A stretch of DNA of 5,186 nucleotides from Pseudomonadota bacterium. Lineage in GTDB: Bacteria > Pseudomonadota > Alphaproteobacteria > Sphingomonadales > Sphingomonadaceae. Below are positions 1 to 5,186 of the stretch, one piece after another. The notes under the pieces were generated by a model. The model made no database searches, was not told the origin of the DNA, and worked only from the letters and a program-made list of their open reading frames with translations. Made by a program: the position numbers and the translations under genes. The DNA is taken from NCBI GenBank assembly GCA_023392555.1, contig JAEVYW010000238.1, forward strand, positions 1-5,186, read 5' to 3'. The stretch's first letter is position 1. Each line of letters opens with the position of its first letter.

Positions 1-949
1 CCGTTTCCACGGCAGCCAGCACTTTGCGCGCAAGGTCGGCGAAAAGCTCCGCTTCCGGACCATCGCCAGCGGCGGGCGGTGAGCCTGCATCCGAAGCCTC
101 TCGCACCGATCGAGACAGCGGCAGCCGACCAAGGAACGGCACGCCGATCTGGGCCGCCGAAGCTTCCGCTCCCCCGCTTCCGAACGGGTCTGACCCCTCG
201 CCGCAATGCGGGCAGATGTACCCCGCCATGTTCTCGATCAGGCCGAGAACCGGCACGTTCATCTTGTTGAACAGGTCCACCGCGCGCGTCGCGTCGATCA
301 GCGACAAATCCTGCGGCGTCGATACGATCACGGCCCCGTCGGGCCGCGACTTCTGGATCAGCGACAGCTGCACGTCGCCCGTGCCCGGCGGAAGATCGAC
401 CACGAGCACCTCGGTATCGCCCCAATCCGCCTCGATCAGCCGCGCCAGCGCGCCGGTTGCCATAGGCCCACGCCACGCAAGAGCATGGCCGGGCGACACA
501 AGCTGCCCAAGCGACAGGAACTTCAGCCCCTGCGCCTCGACCGGGATCAGGCGATCGTCCTCGGCCGTGGGCTTGGCATCGCTGCCGAGCAAGGTCGGCT
601 GCGACGGACCGTAGACGTCGGCATCCACAAGCCCGACTTTCCGGCCGCTCCGTGCCATCGCCACCGCGAGGTTCGCCGCGACAGTAGACTTGCCGACGCC
701 GCCCTTGCCGCTGCCGACGGCAATGAGCGTGCGGTGCGGCTGCGACGCCGTCATTGCGACGCGGACCTCGGTGATGCCTTCGACCGCCGCGGCCTCTTTC
801 AGCTCTCGCTCGAGGGCTGAGCGGTCGCCAGAACTCAGACCCGTCGCATCGACGATCAGCGTCGCCACCCCGTTCGCCACCCGTTTCGAACGGATGCGGC
901 CAGCTTCGGGCAGGCTGTCGAGGACGGAGAGAATATCGGCTTCGGTCAT
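1..949 (-). CDS. mrp: Mrp/ApbC (NBP35-type) P-loop ATPase, iron-sulfur cluster carrier; C-terminal end cut by window edge
   Basis: Reading the minus strand from the ATG at 949-947 gives 316 codons without a stop, running off the window at position 1. Residues 81-89 are GKGGVGKST, the deviant Walker A motif with signature lysine K82 of the Mrp/MinD class. DADVYGPS follows at 109-116, the VVDLPPGTGD switch region at 183-192, and ENMAGYICPHCG at 239-250, whose C246 and C249 form the CxxC that binds a bridging Fe-S cluster in a dimer in this family. The family is cytosolic and carries or transfers Fe-S clusters to apoproteins, using ATP. Residues 1 to about 70 correspond to the usual MIP18/DUF59 domain but are weakly conserved, with no DPE-like motif. 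Few residues are probably missing, since relatives are typically 320-380 aa. No clear Shine-Dalgarno precedes the start. It is divergent from hflK. Family assignment is very secure; the client proteins are unknown. Confidence 0.96.
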   Translation of the reverse strand, partial: MTEADILSVLDSLPEAGRIRSKRVANGVATLIVDATGLSSGDRSALERELKEAAAVEGITEVRVAMTASQPHRTLIAVGSGKGGVGKSTVAANLAVAMARSGRKVGLVDADVYGPSQPTLLGSDAKPTAEDDRLIPVEAQGLKFLSLGQLVSPGHALAWRGPMATGALARLIEADWGDTEVLVVDLPPGTGDVQLSLIQKSRPDGAVIVSTPQDLSLIDATRAVDLFNKMNVPVLGLIENMAGYICPHCGEGSDPFGSGGAEASAAQIGVPFLGRLPLSRSVREASDAGSPPAAGDGPEAELFADLARKVLAAVET

Positions 950-1022
950 TGCCGCCGCGAGATAGGCGCTGCGCCGCCGCTTGCCACTGTTTTTCGCCGT
1001 TCGCCCCTCTATATCTGTGCGC
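950..1022. promoter_or_regulatory. Divergent intergenic region between mrp and hflK with candidate promoters
   Basis: These 73 bp must hold the 5' signals for both genes. On the plus strand a TATATC at 1010-1015 could be a -10 element; its predicted transcription start falls close to the hflK ATG at 1023, and I see no convincing -35. On the minus strand TATCTC (964-959) lies 17 nt after GTGGCA (987-982), a modest -10/-35 pair whose start would fall about 3 nt before the mrp ATG. Neither gene has a convincing Shine-Dalgarno, which fits leaderless transcripts. The elements are weak matches judged by eye; that promoters lie here follows mainly from the divergent layout. Confidence 0.35.
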
Positions 1023-2135
1023 ATGACATTTTTATCGGGGTTGGGGACGCGGGCTCGCGGCCTGTTCAGTGATAGCAAGGGACCTTGGGGTCCGGCCGGT
1101 GACGACGCGCCGCCGAGCGCCGATCCGCCGCAGAGCAGCGGACCATGGGGCGATCCGCCCAAGACCGGCGGTCGTCGCAGCACCGGCACGCCGAGCGGCA
1201 ACGTCAGCTCGATCGACGACTTCCTTCGCCGCAGCCGCGCGCGGTTCGGCGGCCAGGGTGGCGGCGGCTTTGGCGGCCGCCCGGACCGTTCGATCGTCGG
1301 CTGGGCGATCCTCGCCGTGGTCCTCGTCTGGCTGCTGTTTACCTCTGTCCACAGCATCGCGCCCGAAGAGCGCGGCGTCGTCACGCGCTTCGGCCGCTAC
1401 AGCTATACGCTGAGCCCCGGTGTCGGCCTGACCCTGCCCTCGCCGATCGACCGGGTTCGCAAGGTCGATGTCGAGAACATCCGCACGGTGACCCTTGGCT
1501 CGCCGAGCACCGAAGATCTGATGCTGACCGGCGACCAGAACATCATCGACATCGCTTATTCGGTCCGCTGGAACATCCGTGATCCTGAGCTTTACCTGTT
1601 CGAGCTCGCCCAGCCGGAAGAGACGATCAAGCAGGTCGCCGAAAGCGCCATGCGCTCGGTGGTCAGCAGCGTCGGCCTCGACGACGCAATCGGCGACCGC
1701 CGCGGCGACATCGAGACCGAGGTCGCGAACACGATGCAGCGCATCCTCGACGCCTACCATGCCGGCGTGAAGATCCAGGGCATCGCGATCAACGAGGCGG
1801 ACCCGCCGCAGTCGGTCAATGACGCTTTCAAGGACGTTTCGGCCGCTCAGCAGGACGCCCAGCGCTACGTCAACGCCGCCAACGCTTATTCTCAGCAGCT
1901 GAAGCAGAAGGCGCAGGGCGAAGCGACGGCGTTCGACAAGGTTTACGAGCAGTACAAGCTTGCTCCGGAAGTGACCCGCCGCCGTATGTATTACGAGACA
2001 ATGGAGCGCGTTCTGCAGAACGTCGACAAGACGATCGTCGAGGCCCCGGGCGTGACCCCCTACTTAGCCCTTCCAGAAATCAAGAAGCAGGCGCCCCGAG
2101 CCCAGCAGCAACAGCAGCAGGGAGGCGGCCAGTGA
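1023..2135 (+). CDS. hflK: HflK, SPFH/band 7 membrane subunit of the HflKC modulator of FtsH protease
   Basis: The protein has 370 residues from the ATG at 1023. An in-frame TTG at 981 would add 14 residues, but these lie in the promoter region and resemble nothing in HflK. The N-terminal cytoplasmic tail is Gly/Pro-rich with two GPWG motifs (20-23, 40-43), a hallmark of HflK, and continues as SSIDDFLRRSRARF plus a glycine-rich stretch. One transmembrane helix lies at about 91-110 (IVGWAILAVVLVWLLF). The SPFH domain starts at about 113 with APEERGVVTRFGRY and is followed by a long Ala/Gln/Glu-rich helix at about 270-330. The C-terminus has six glutamines (361-366) and then GGGQ. In E. coli, HflK (419 aa) and HflC alternate in a cage-like inner-membrane assembly that encloses FtsH hexamers and limits access of membrane substrates. 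It overlaps hflC by 4 nt, so co-translation and a common complex are expected. No Shine-Dalgarno is visible before the start. Confidence 0.96.
   Translation: MTFLSGLGTRARGLFSDSKGPWGPAGDDAPPSADPPQSSGPWGDPPKTGGRRSTGTPSGNVSSIDDFLRRSRARFGGQGGGGFGGRPDRSIVGWAILAVVLVWLLFTSVHSIAPEERGVVTRFGRYSYTLSPGVGLTLPSPIDRVRKVDVENIRTVTLGSPSTEDLMLTGDQNIIDIAYSVRWNIRDPELYLFELAQPEETIKQVAESAMRSVVSSVGLDDAIGDRRGDIETEVANTMQRILDAYHAGVKIQGIAINEADPPQSVNDAFKDVSAAQQDAQRYVNAANAYSQQLKQKAQGEATAFDKVYEQYKLAPEVTRRRMYYETMERVLQNVDKTIVEAPGVTPYLALPEIKKQAPRAQQQQQQGGGQ
2103..2120 (+). repeat. Short CAG/CAA glutamine-codon run at the hflK 3' end
   Basis: Six consecutive glutamine codons (CAG CAG CAA CAG CAG CAG) encode residues 361-366 of HflK, immediately before the GGAGG that serves hflC. 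The tract lies in the disordered C-terminal tail, so length changes in steps of three bases should be tolerated. The repeat is seen directly; variability is inference. Confidence 0.7.
2121..2125 (+). promoter_or_regulatory. Shine-Dalgarno site for hflC
   Basis: GGAGG lies inside the last codons of hflK, 6 nt before the GTG at 2132. This spacing favours the GTG over the in-frame ATG at 2162 (residue 11). The latter would also remove the basic MIDLVRRRPL segment that precedes the membrane helix. Confidence 0.8.
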
Positions 2136-2998
2136 TCGACCTCGTCCGCCGCCGCCCGCTGATGAGCGGCATCATCGCGCTGATCCTGCTGTTCCTGCTC
2201 GCGTCGGCCTTCCCGGTCGTGCCCGAGACGAAGCAGGCGGTCATCGTCCGCTTCGGCAAGCCCGAGCGCATCCTCAACCCTTATCGCGCCAACCAGCCGA
2301 TCGGTGGCCCGGGTGCAGGCCTGTCGTGGCGAATCCCGTTCGCCGAGAATATCATCTGGATCGACAAGCGCGTGCTCGACGTCGACATGGACCGCCAGCC
2401 GGTTCTCTCGACCGACCAGCGCCGGCTCGAGGTTGACGCCTTTGCCCGCTATCGCATCGTCGATCCGCTGCGCATGGCGATCACGGCCCGGTCGGAACAG
2501 AACCTCAGCGACGCGCTTCGGCCGATTCTGGGTTCCGAAGTTCGCAATGAACTGGGCAAGGTGCCGTTCAACGCCTTGCTGTCGCCCGAGCGCCGCGGCG
2601 TGATGGAGAATGTCCGCTCAGGCCTGAACCGGGTCGCCCGACAGTATGGCGCAGAAGTCATCGACGTCCGCATCAAGAAGGCGGACCTGCCCGACGGCAC
2701 GCCGCTGCAGTCGGCGTTCGAGCGGATGCGCACGGCGCGTGAGCAGGAAGCTCGGTCTATCCGTGCCGAAGGTGCCAAGCGCGCCCAGATCATCCGTGCC
2801 GAAGCGGACGCCGAAGCCGCCCGCACCTATGCCGCAAGCTTCGGCAAGGACGCCGGCTTCTACGACTTCTATCGCGCGATGCAGTCCTACCAGACCACCT
2901 TCCTGGGCGACCCCGGCGGAGAGAAGCCGTCACCCACGACCATCATTTTGTCGCCTCAAAATGACTATTTGAGGGAATTTACTGGAAATGGGCGTTGA
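2132..2998 (+). CDS. hflC: HflC, SPFH/band 7 membrane subunit of the HflKC modulator of FtsH protease
   Basis: The protein has 288 residues from a GTG start whose bases overlap the hflK stop as GTGA. A basic N-terminus is followed by one transmembrane helix at about 12-29 (SGIIALILLFLLASAF). The SPFH domain then opens with VPETKQAVIVRFGKPERI (30-47) and contains GLSWRIPF (63-70) and IDKRVLDVDM (77-86). A charged helix with repeating RAEGAKRAQIIRAEADAEA (211-229) follows, and the tail has the HflC-like FYDFYRAMQSYQTTF (243-257) and TTIILSP (269-275). Residues 48-62 look like a small insertion relative to E. coli HflC; the protein is also shorter than the E. coli one (334 aa). HflC pairs with HflK in the inner membrane to regulate FtsH; despite the historic C1-protease link, the SPFH proteins themselves have no known proteolytic centre. 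Operon with hflK is near certain; 76 nt without a terminator separate it from degP. Confidence 0.96.
   Translation: MIDLVRRRPLMSGIIALILLFLLASAFPVVPETKQAVIVRFGKPERILNPYRANQPIGGPGAGLSWRIPFAENIIWIDKRVLDVDMDRQPVLSTDQRRLEVDAFARYRIVDPLRMAITARSEQNLSDALRPILGSEVRNELGKVPFNALLSPERRGVMENVRSGLNRVARQYGAEVIDVRIKKADLPDGTPLQSAFERMRTAREQEARSIRAEGAKRAQIIRAEADAEAARTYAASFGKDAGFYDFYRAMQSYQTTFLGDPGGEKPSPTTIILSPQNDYLREFTGNGR
2954..2974 (+). repeat. Perfect 7-bp inverted repeat inside the end of hflC
   Basis: CCTCAAA (2954-2960) and TTTGAGG (2968-2974) are exact reverse complements separated by 7 nt. They lie in a locally AT-rich patch in the last codons of hflC, about 100 bp before degP. No T-tract directly follows, so it is not a standard terminator. 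It could be a processing or stability hairpin, a protein-binding dyad for degP, or chance. Confidence 0.35.
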
Positions 2999-3074
2999 GC
3001 ACCTGTTCAACCGGCGTTCAGTCCGTCTGTCTAGCGGCGAACTTAGTGCTAAACGTCCAATTCACGGAGCTTAA
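2999..3074 (+). promoter_or_regulatory. hflC-degP intergenic region with possible ECF-type promoter
   Basis: There is no terminator in these 76 bp, so read-through from hflKC into degP is possible. GAACTT at 3039-3044 equals the -35 of E. coli sigma-E promoters, including that of E. coli degP. The matching -10 position 16-17 nt later reads TTCACG, sharing only the TC core. A small dyad TTAG-TG-CTAA overlaps it at 3043-3052. Because the -10 would overlap the Shine-Dalgarno, the evidence conflicts and this is only a candidate. Confidence 0.25.
3066..3069 (+). promoter_or_regulatory. Shine-Dalgarno site for degP
   Basis: GGAG ends 5 nt before the ATG at 3075 and supports that start. The resulting N-terminus is a plausible secretion signal. 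Confidence 0.65.
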
Positions 3075-4634
3075 ATGAGATCGAAGGAGTCCGGATCGGT
3101 GCGCTACGCCTATGGAGTCGCAACGGCACTGTTATTGGGTGGCACCGCCTTCTCGCTAGCAACCGGCTCGGCCGGTGCACAGGTCGCGCAGAACGCGCCT
3201 TCGCGGATCGCCGGCAATCAGGTCGGCCTGCCGTCCTTTGCCGACCTTGCGGCGCGGCTGCAGCCCGCGGTCGTCAACATTTCCACGACGCAGCGCGTGC
3301 CCGTCCGCACCCAGTCGGACCCGCTAGAGGAATTCTTCCGCCGCTTCGGCGTCCAGCCGGGACAGCCGCAGGGTCAGGGCAACGACAGCCCGCAGGGACG
3401 GACCCGTGAGTCCGGGTCGCTCGGATCGGGCTTCCTGATTTCGGCCGACGGCTACATCGTCACCAACAACCACCTGATCCAGAGCTCGACGGGCAACGGC
3501 ACGGTCGACCAGGTCACCGTGACCTTGACCGACCGCCGCGAATATCCGGCTCGGATCATCGGCCGCGACCAGCTTGCCGACCTCGCATTGCTCAAGATCG
3601 AGGGCAGCAACTTCCCCTTCGTGAACTGGGGCGACAGCACCCAGGCGCGCGTCGGCGACTGGGTTCTCGCGATCGGCAACCCCTACAGCCTCGGCGGCAC
3701 GGTCACGGCCGGCATCATCTCCGCAGTCCATCGCGGCGGCATCACTGGGGGCGCCTACGACCGCTACATCCAGACCGACGCAGCCATTAACATGGGCAAC
3801 TCCGGCGGTCCGATGTTCGACCTCGCCGGTAATGTCATCGGCATCAACACGGCCCTGATCTCGCCTACGGGCGCATCGGTCGGCATCGGCCTCGCCATCC
3901 CGGCGGAGCTCGCAAAGCCGGTCATCGACGCCTTGCGCCGCGGGCAGCGTCCGCAGCGCGGCTATCTCGGCGTGAGCCTGCAGCCGCTCGAGGAAGGCAT
4001 TGCCGACGCGCTCGGCCTTCCGAAGGATCGTGGTGAGTTGGTCCGTTCAGTCCAGCCGAACGAACCTGCCGCTCGTGCCGGCATCCAGCAGGGCGACGTC
4101 ATCGTCCGCGTCAACGGCCGCGACGTCACGTCCGACCAGACCGTGTCCTATCTGATCGCGCAAACGCCGGTCGGGCAGCGCGTTCCGGTTGAGCTGATCC
4201 GGGACGGCCGCCGCCAGACCGTCAACGTCATGGTTGGTCAGCGCCCCACCGAAGAGGATCTGGCGAAGCAGCTTGGCAACACGCCGGACCAGAGCACCTC
4301 GCCCGATGCGCCGGTGACTCCGGGAAGCTCGGCTCTCGGCCTGCAGCTTCAGCCCTTGTCGCCGCAGATCGCGCAGGCGCTCAGCCTTCCGGCAGGCGCA
4401 CGCGGGGTCGTCATAACCAGCGTCGACCCGAACAGCGACGCTTCGGACAAGGGCCTGCAGCGCGGCGACCTGATCCTGTCGGTCAATCGCCAGGCCGTCA
4501 CCACTCCGTCGCAGGTGCTTGCTGCGGTCGACGTTGCCCGTCGCGCCGGGCGCAACAACGTGTTGCTGCTCGTCAAGCGCGGCACGTCGCCCGAAGCCTT
4601 TGTCGGCGTCGAGATCGGAGCGCCCGCCCGCTAG
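3075..4634 (+). CDS. degP: Periplasmic Do-family serine endopeptidase (DegP/DegQ/MucD type) with two PDZ domains
   Basis: The 519-residue protein begins with a Sec signal peptide: basic start, hydrophobic core at about 13-30 and a likely cleavage after SAGA (residue 35). The chymotrypsin-like protease domain spans about 53-285 and has all three catalytic residues: H133 in IVTNNHLI, D169 in ADLALLKI and S243 in INMGNSGGP. Residues 93-114 are a Gln/Gly/Pro-rich stretch matching the flexible LA loop of DegP. PDZ1 is at about 293-388 (RGYLGVSLQPL, ARAGIQQGDVIVRVNG) and PDZ2 at about 418-512 (SDKGLQRGDLILSVN), joined by a Ser/Pro/Thr-rich linker. Such proteins form oligomeric cages that degrade or hold misfolded envelope proteins. 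E. coli DegP has 474 residues; the extra length is mostly in the signal, loop and linker. It lies directly behind hflKC and is followed by a strong terminator. Subtype (DegP, DegQ or MucD) cannot be fixed from the sequence alone. Confidence 0.95.
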   Translation: MRSKESGSVRYAYGVATALLLGGTAFSLATGSAGAQVAQNAPSRIAGNQVGLPSFADLAARLQPAVVNISTTQRVPVRTQSDPLEEFFRRFGVQPGQPQGQGNDSPQGRTRESGSLGSGFLISADGYIVTNNHLIQSSTGNGTVDQVTVTLTDRREYPARIIGRDQLADLALLKIEGSNFPFVNWGDSTQARVGDWVLAIGNPYSLGGTVTAGIISAVHRGGITGGAYDRYIQTDAAINMGNSGGPMFDLAGNVIGINTALISPTGASVGIGLAIPAELAKPVIDALRRGQRPQRGYLGVSLQPLEEGIADALGLPKDRGELVRSVQPNEPAARAGIQQGDVIVRVNGRDVTSDQTVSYLIAQTPVGQRVPVELIRDGRRQTVNVMVGQRPTEEDLAKQLGNTPDQSTSPDAPVTPGSSALGLQLQPLSPQIAQALSLPAGARGVVITSVDPNSDASDKGLQRGDLILSVNRQAVTTPSQVLAAVDVARRAGRNNVLLLVKRGTSPEAFVGVEIGAPAR

Positions 4635-4653
4635 TCCACGACCGCTTGAACCC

Positions 4654-4696
4654 AATGCCCCGTTGAGCCGTTACAACCGTTTCAACGGGGCATTTT
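4654..4696 (+). terminator. Intrinsic terminator after degP
   Basis: A perfect 13-bp stem pairs AATGCCCCGTTGA (4654-4666) with TCAACGGGGCATT (4682-4694) around a 15-nt loop. Four T residues (4693-4696) end the element. The orientation suits the plus strand; on the minus strand no T-run follows. It lies 19 nt after the degP stop and should close the hflK-hflC-degP unit. The T-run is short but the stem is strong. Confidence 0.85.
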
Positions 4697-4703
4697 CTAC
4701 GGC

Positions 4704-5186
4704 ATGACAACGGCTGGTGGCGTCTCAGGAGACGGATCTAAGGGGGTTGACCCGTTAGCGTTCCTGAATGGCGGCGGAGACGTCGCTCGCCTGATCCGCG
4801 AACGGGATTGGTCCGACTCCCCACTCGGGCCGGTCGAAGACTGGTCGCCTTCGCTGAAGGCCGCCGTGGCGATGATCCTGCCGGCGGACTCGCAGATCGT
4901 CATGTTCTGGGGGCCCGAGTTCGCCGCCGTCTACAACGACGCCTACGCGCCGACGATCGGCGACAAGCACCCGAAGGCGCTCGGATCGCCCGCACGCGAA
5001 TATTGGGCGGAGCTTTGGGACGATCTCGAGCCGTTGCTGCTGCAGGTTCGGGAGGGCGGCGAGACGGTGTCGGCCAGAGACCGGCCTTTTTACATCGAGC
5101 GCCACGGCTTCCCCGAGACCGTCTATTTCGACATTTCCTATTCCGCGGTTCGCGACTTCGACGGTGCGATCGAGGGCGTGCTGTGC
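4704..5186 (+). CDS. N-terminal part of a PAS-domain sensor protein, probably a sensor histidine kinase; runs off the window
   Basis: The frame is open from the ATG at 4704 to the window end, giving 161 residues with no stop. Residues 19-51 (AFLNGGGDVARLIRERDW, then SPLGPVEDWSPSL) and 68-95 (FWGPEF, YNDAYAPTIGDKHPKALG) match a recurrent module at the N-terminus of proteobacterial PAS/GAF sensor kinases and hybrid kinases. Residues about 60-161 form the PAS fold, including ETVYFDISYSAVRDFDG at 138-154. There is no signal peptide or membrane helix, so a cytoplasmic sensor is expected. The output module (HisKA, HWE or other kinase, with or without a receiver) lies outside the window, so kinase activity is inferred. 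I see no other in-frame ATG, GTG or TTG between the upstream stop at 4647 and the conserved region. No Shine-Dalgarno is visible, and the start is only 7 nt beyond the terminator T-run. The ligand is unknown. Confidence 0.88.
   Translation, partial: MTTAGGVSGDGSKGVDPLAFLNGGGDVARLIRERDWSDSPLGPVEDWSPSLKAAVAMILPADSQIVMFWGPEFAAVYNDAYAPTIGDKHPKALGSPAREYWAELWDDLEPLLLQVREGGETVSARDRPFYIERHGFPETVYFDISYSAVRDFDGAIEGVLC

Noticed and set aside
24..614. Plus-strand 196-codon open frame opposite mrp
   Set aside because: Ser/Pro/Arg-rich shadow of the minus-strand Mrp gene with no recognisable domain.
206..820. Plus-strand 204-codon open frame opposite mrp
   Set aside because: It lies antisense to a gene with clear Mrp motifs; its Arg/His/Asp-rich composition is typical of a GC-rich shadow frame.
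981..1022. TTG start extending HflK by 14 residues
   Set aside because: The extension has no HflK similarity, overlaps the likely promoter, and the ATG at 1023 gives the usual HflK N-terminus.
1032..1760. Minus-strand 242-codon open frame inside hflK
   Set aside because: Antisense to conserved SPFH coding sequence; Ala/Arg/Asp-rich composition and no family features.
2974..2996. EcfG-type general stress promoter (GGAAT followed by CGTT)
   Set aside because: The -35 deviates from GGAAC and the spacing to GTT is about 15 nt, shorter than the usual 16-17, so it is only a near miss.
2994..3011. GTTGA...TCAAC dyad as a terminator after hflC
   Set aside because: Only 5 bp of stem with an 8-nt loop and no T-run; too weak to call.
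4047..4655. Minus-strand 202-codon open frame opposite the PDZ region of degP
   Set aside because: It lies antisense to well-conserved PDZ coding sequence and has no credible domain.
4755..5105. Minus-strand open frame opposite the PAS gene
   Set aside because: The plus strand carries the conserved PAS-sensor motifs; the minus frame is Arg-rich shadow.

Overview
The window is GC-rich (estimated in the mid-60s percent), has strong third-position G/C bias, and is packed with genes. Protein style and gene order (Mrp-type ATPase divergent from hflK-hflC, followed by a Do-family protease) point to an alphaproteobacterium, most likely a sphingomonad (Sphingomonas or a relative). This placement rests on recalled family resemblance and gene order, not on a search.

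Layout. Positions 1-949, minus strand: an Mrp/ApbC P-loop ATPase (iron-sulfur cluster carrier), complete at its N-terminus and cut by the window edge near its C-terminus. Positions 950-1022: a 73-bp divergent promoter region. Positions 1023-2135, plus: hflK. Positions 2132-2998, plus: hflC, overlapping hflK by 4 nt (GTGA) with a good ribosome binding site. Positions 3075-4634, plus: a periplasmic Do/DegP-type serine protease with signal peptide, intact His-Asp-Ser triad and two PDZ domains. Positions 4654-4696: a strong intrinsic terminator. Positions 4704-5186, plus: the N-terminal 161 residues of a PAS-type sensor protein, probably a histidine kinase, running off the window. No stretch above 300 bases lacks a gene.

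How the genes fit together. HflK and HflC are paired SPFH (band 7) inner-membrane proteins that in E. coli form a large complex around the FtsH protease and modulate membrane-protein degradation. The Do protease next to them handles misfolded proteins in the periplasm. Together they make an envelope protein quality-control cluster, ended by the terminator at 4654-4696. Mrp is divergently transcribed and its link is positional only. The PAS protein lies beyond the terminator and is probably a separate unit.

I found no mobile element, CRISPR array, tRNA or rRNA, and no evidence of a new biological system; the genes are recognisable housekeeping families. The points worth a second look are small: possible leaderless starts at the divergent promoter, a degenerate N-terminal domain in Mrp, a sigma-E-like -35 before degP, a hairpin inside the end of hflC, a glutamine-codon run in hflK, and a sensor gene that starts 7 nt after a terminator.
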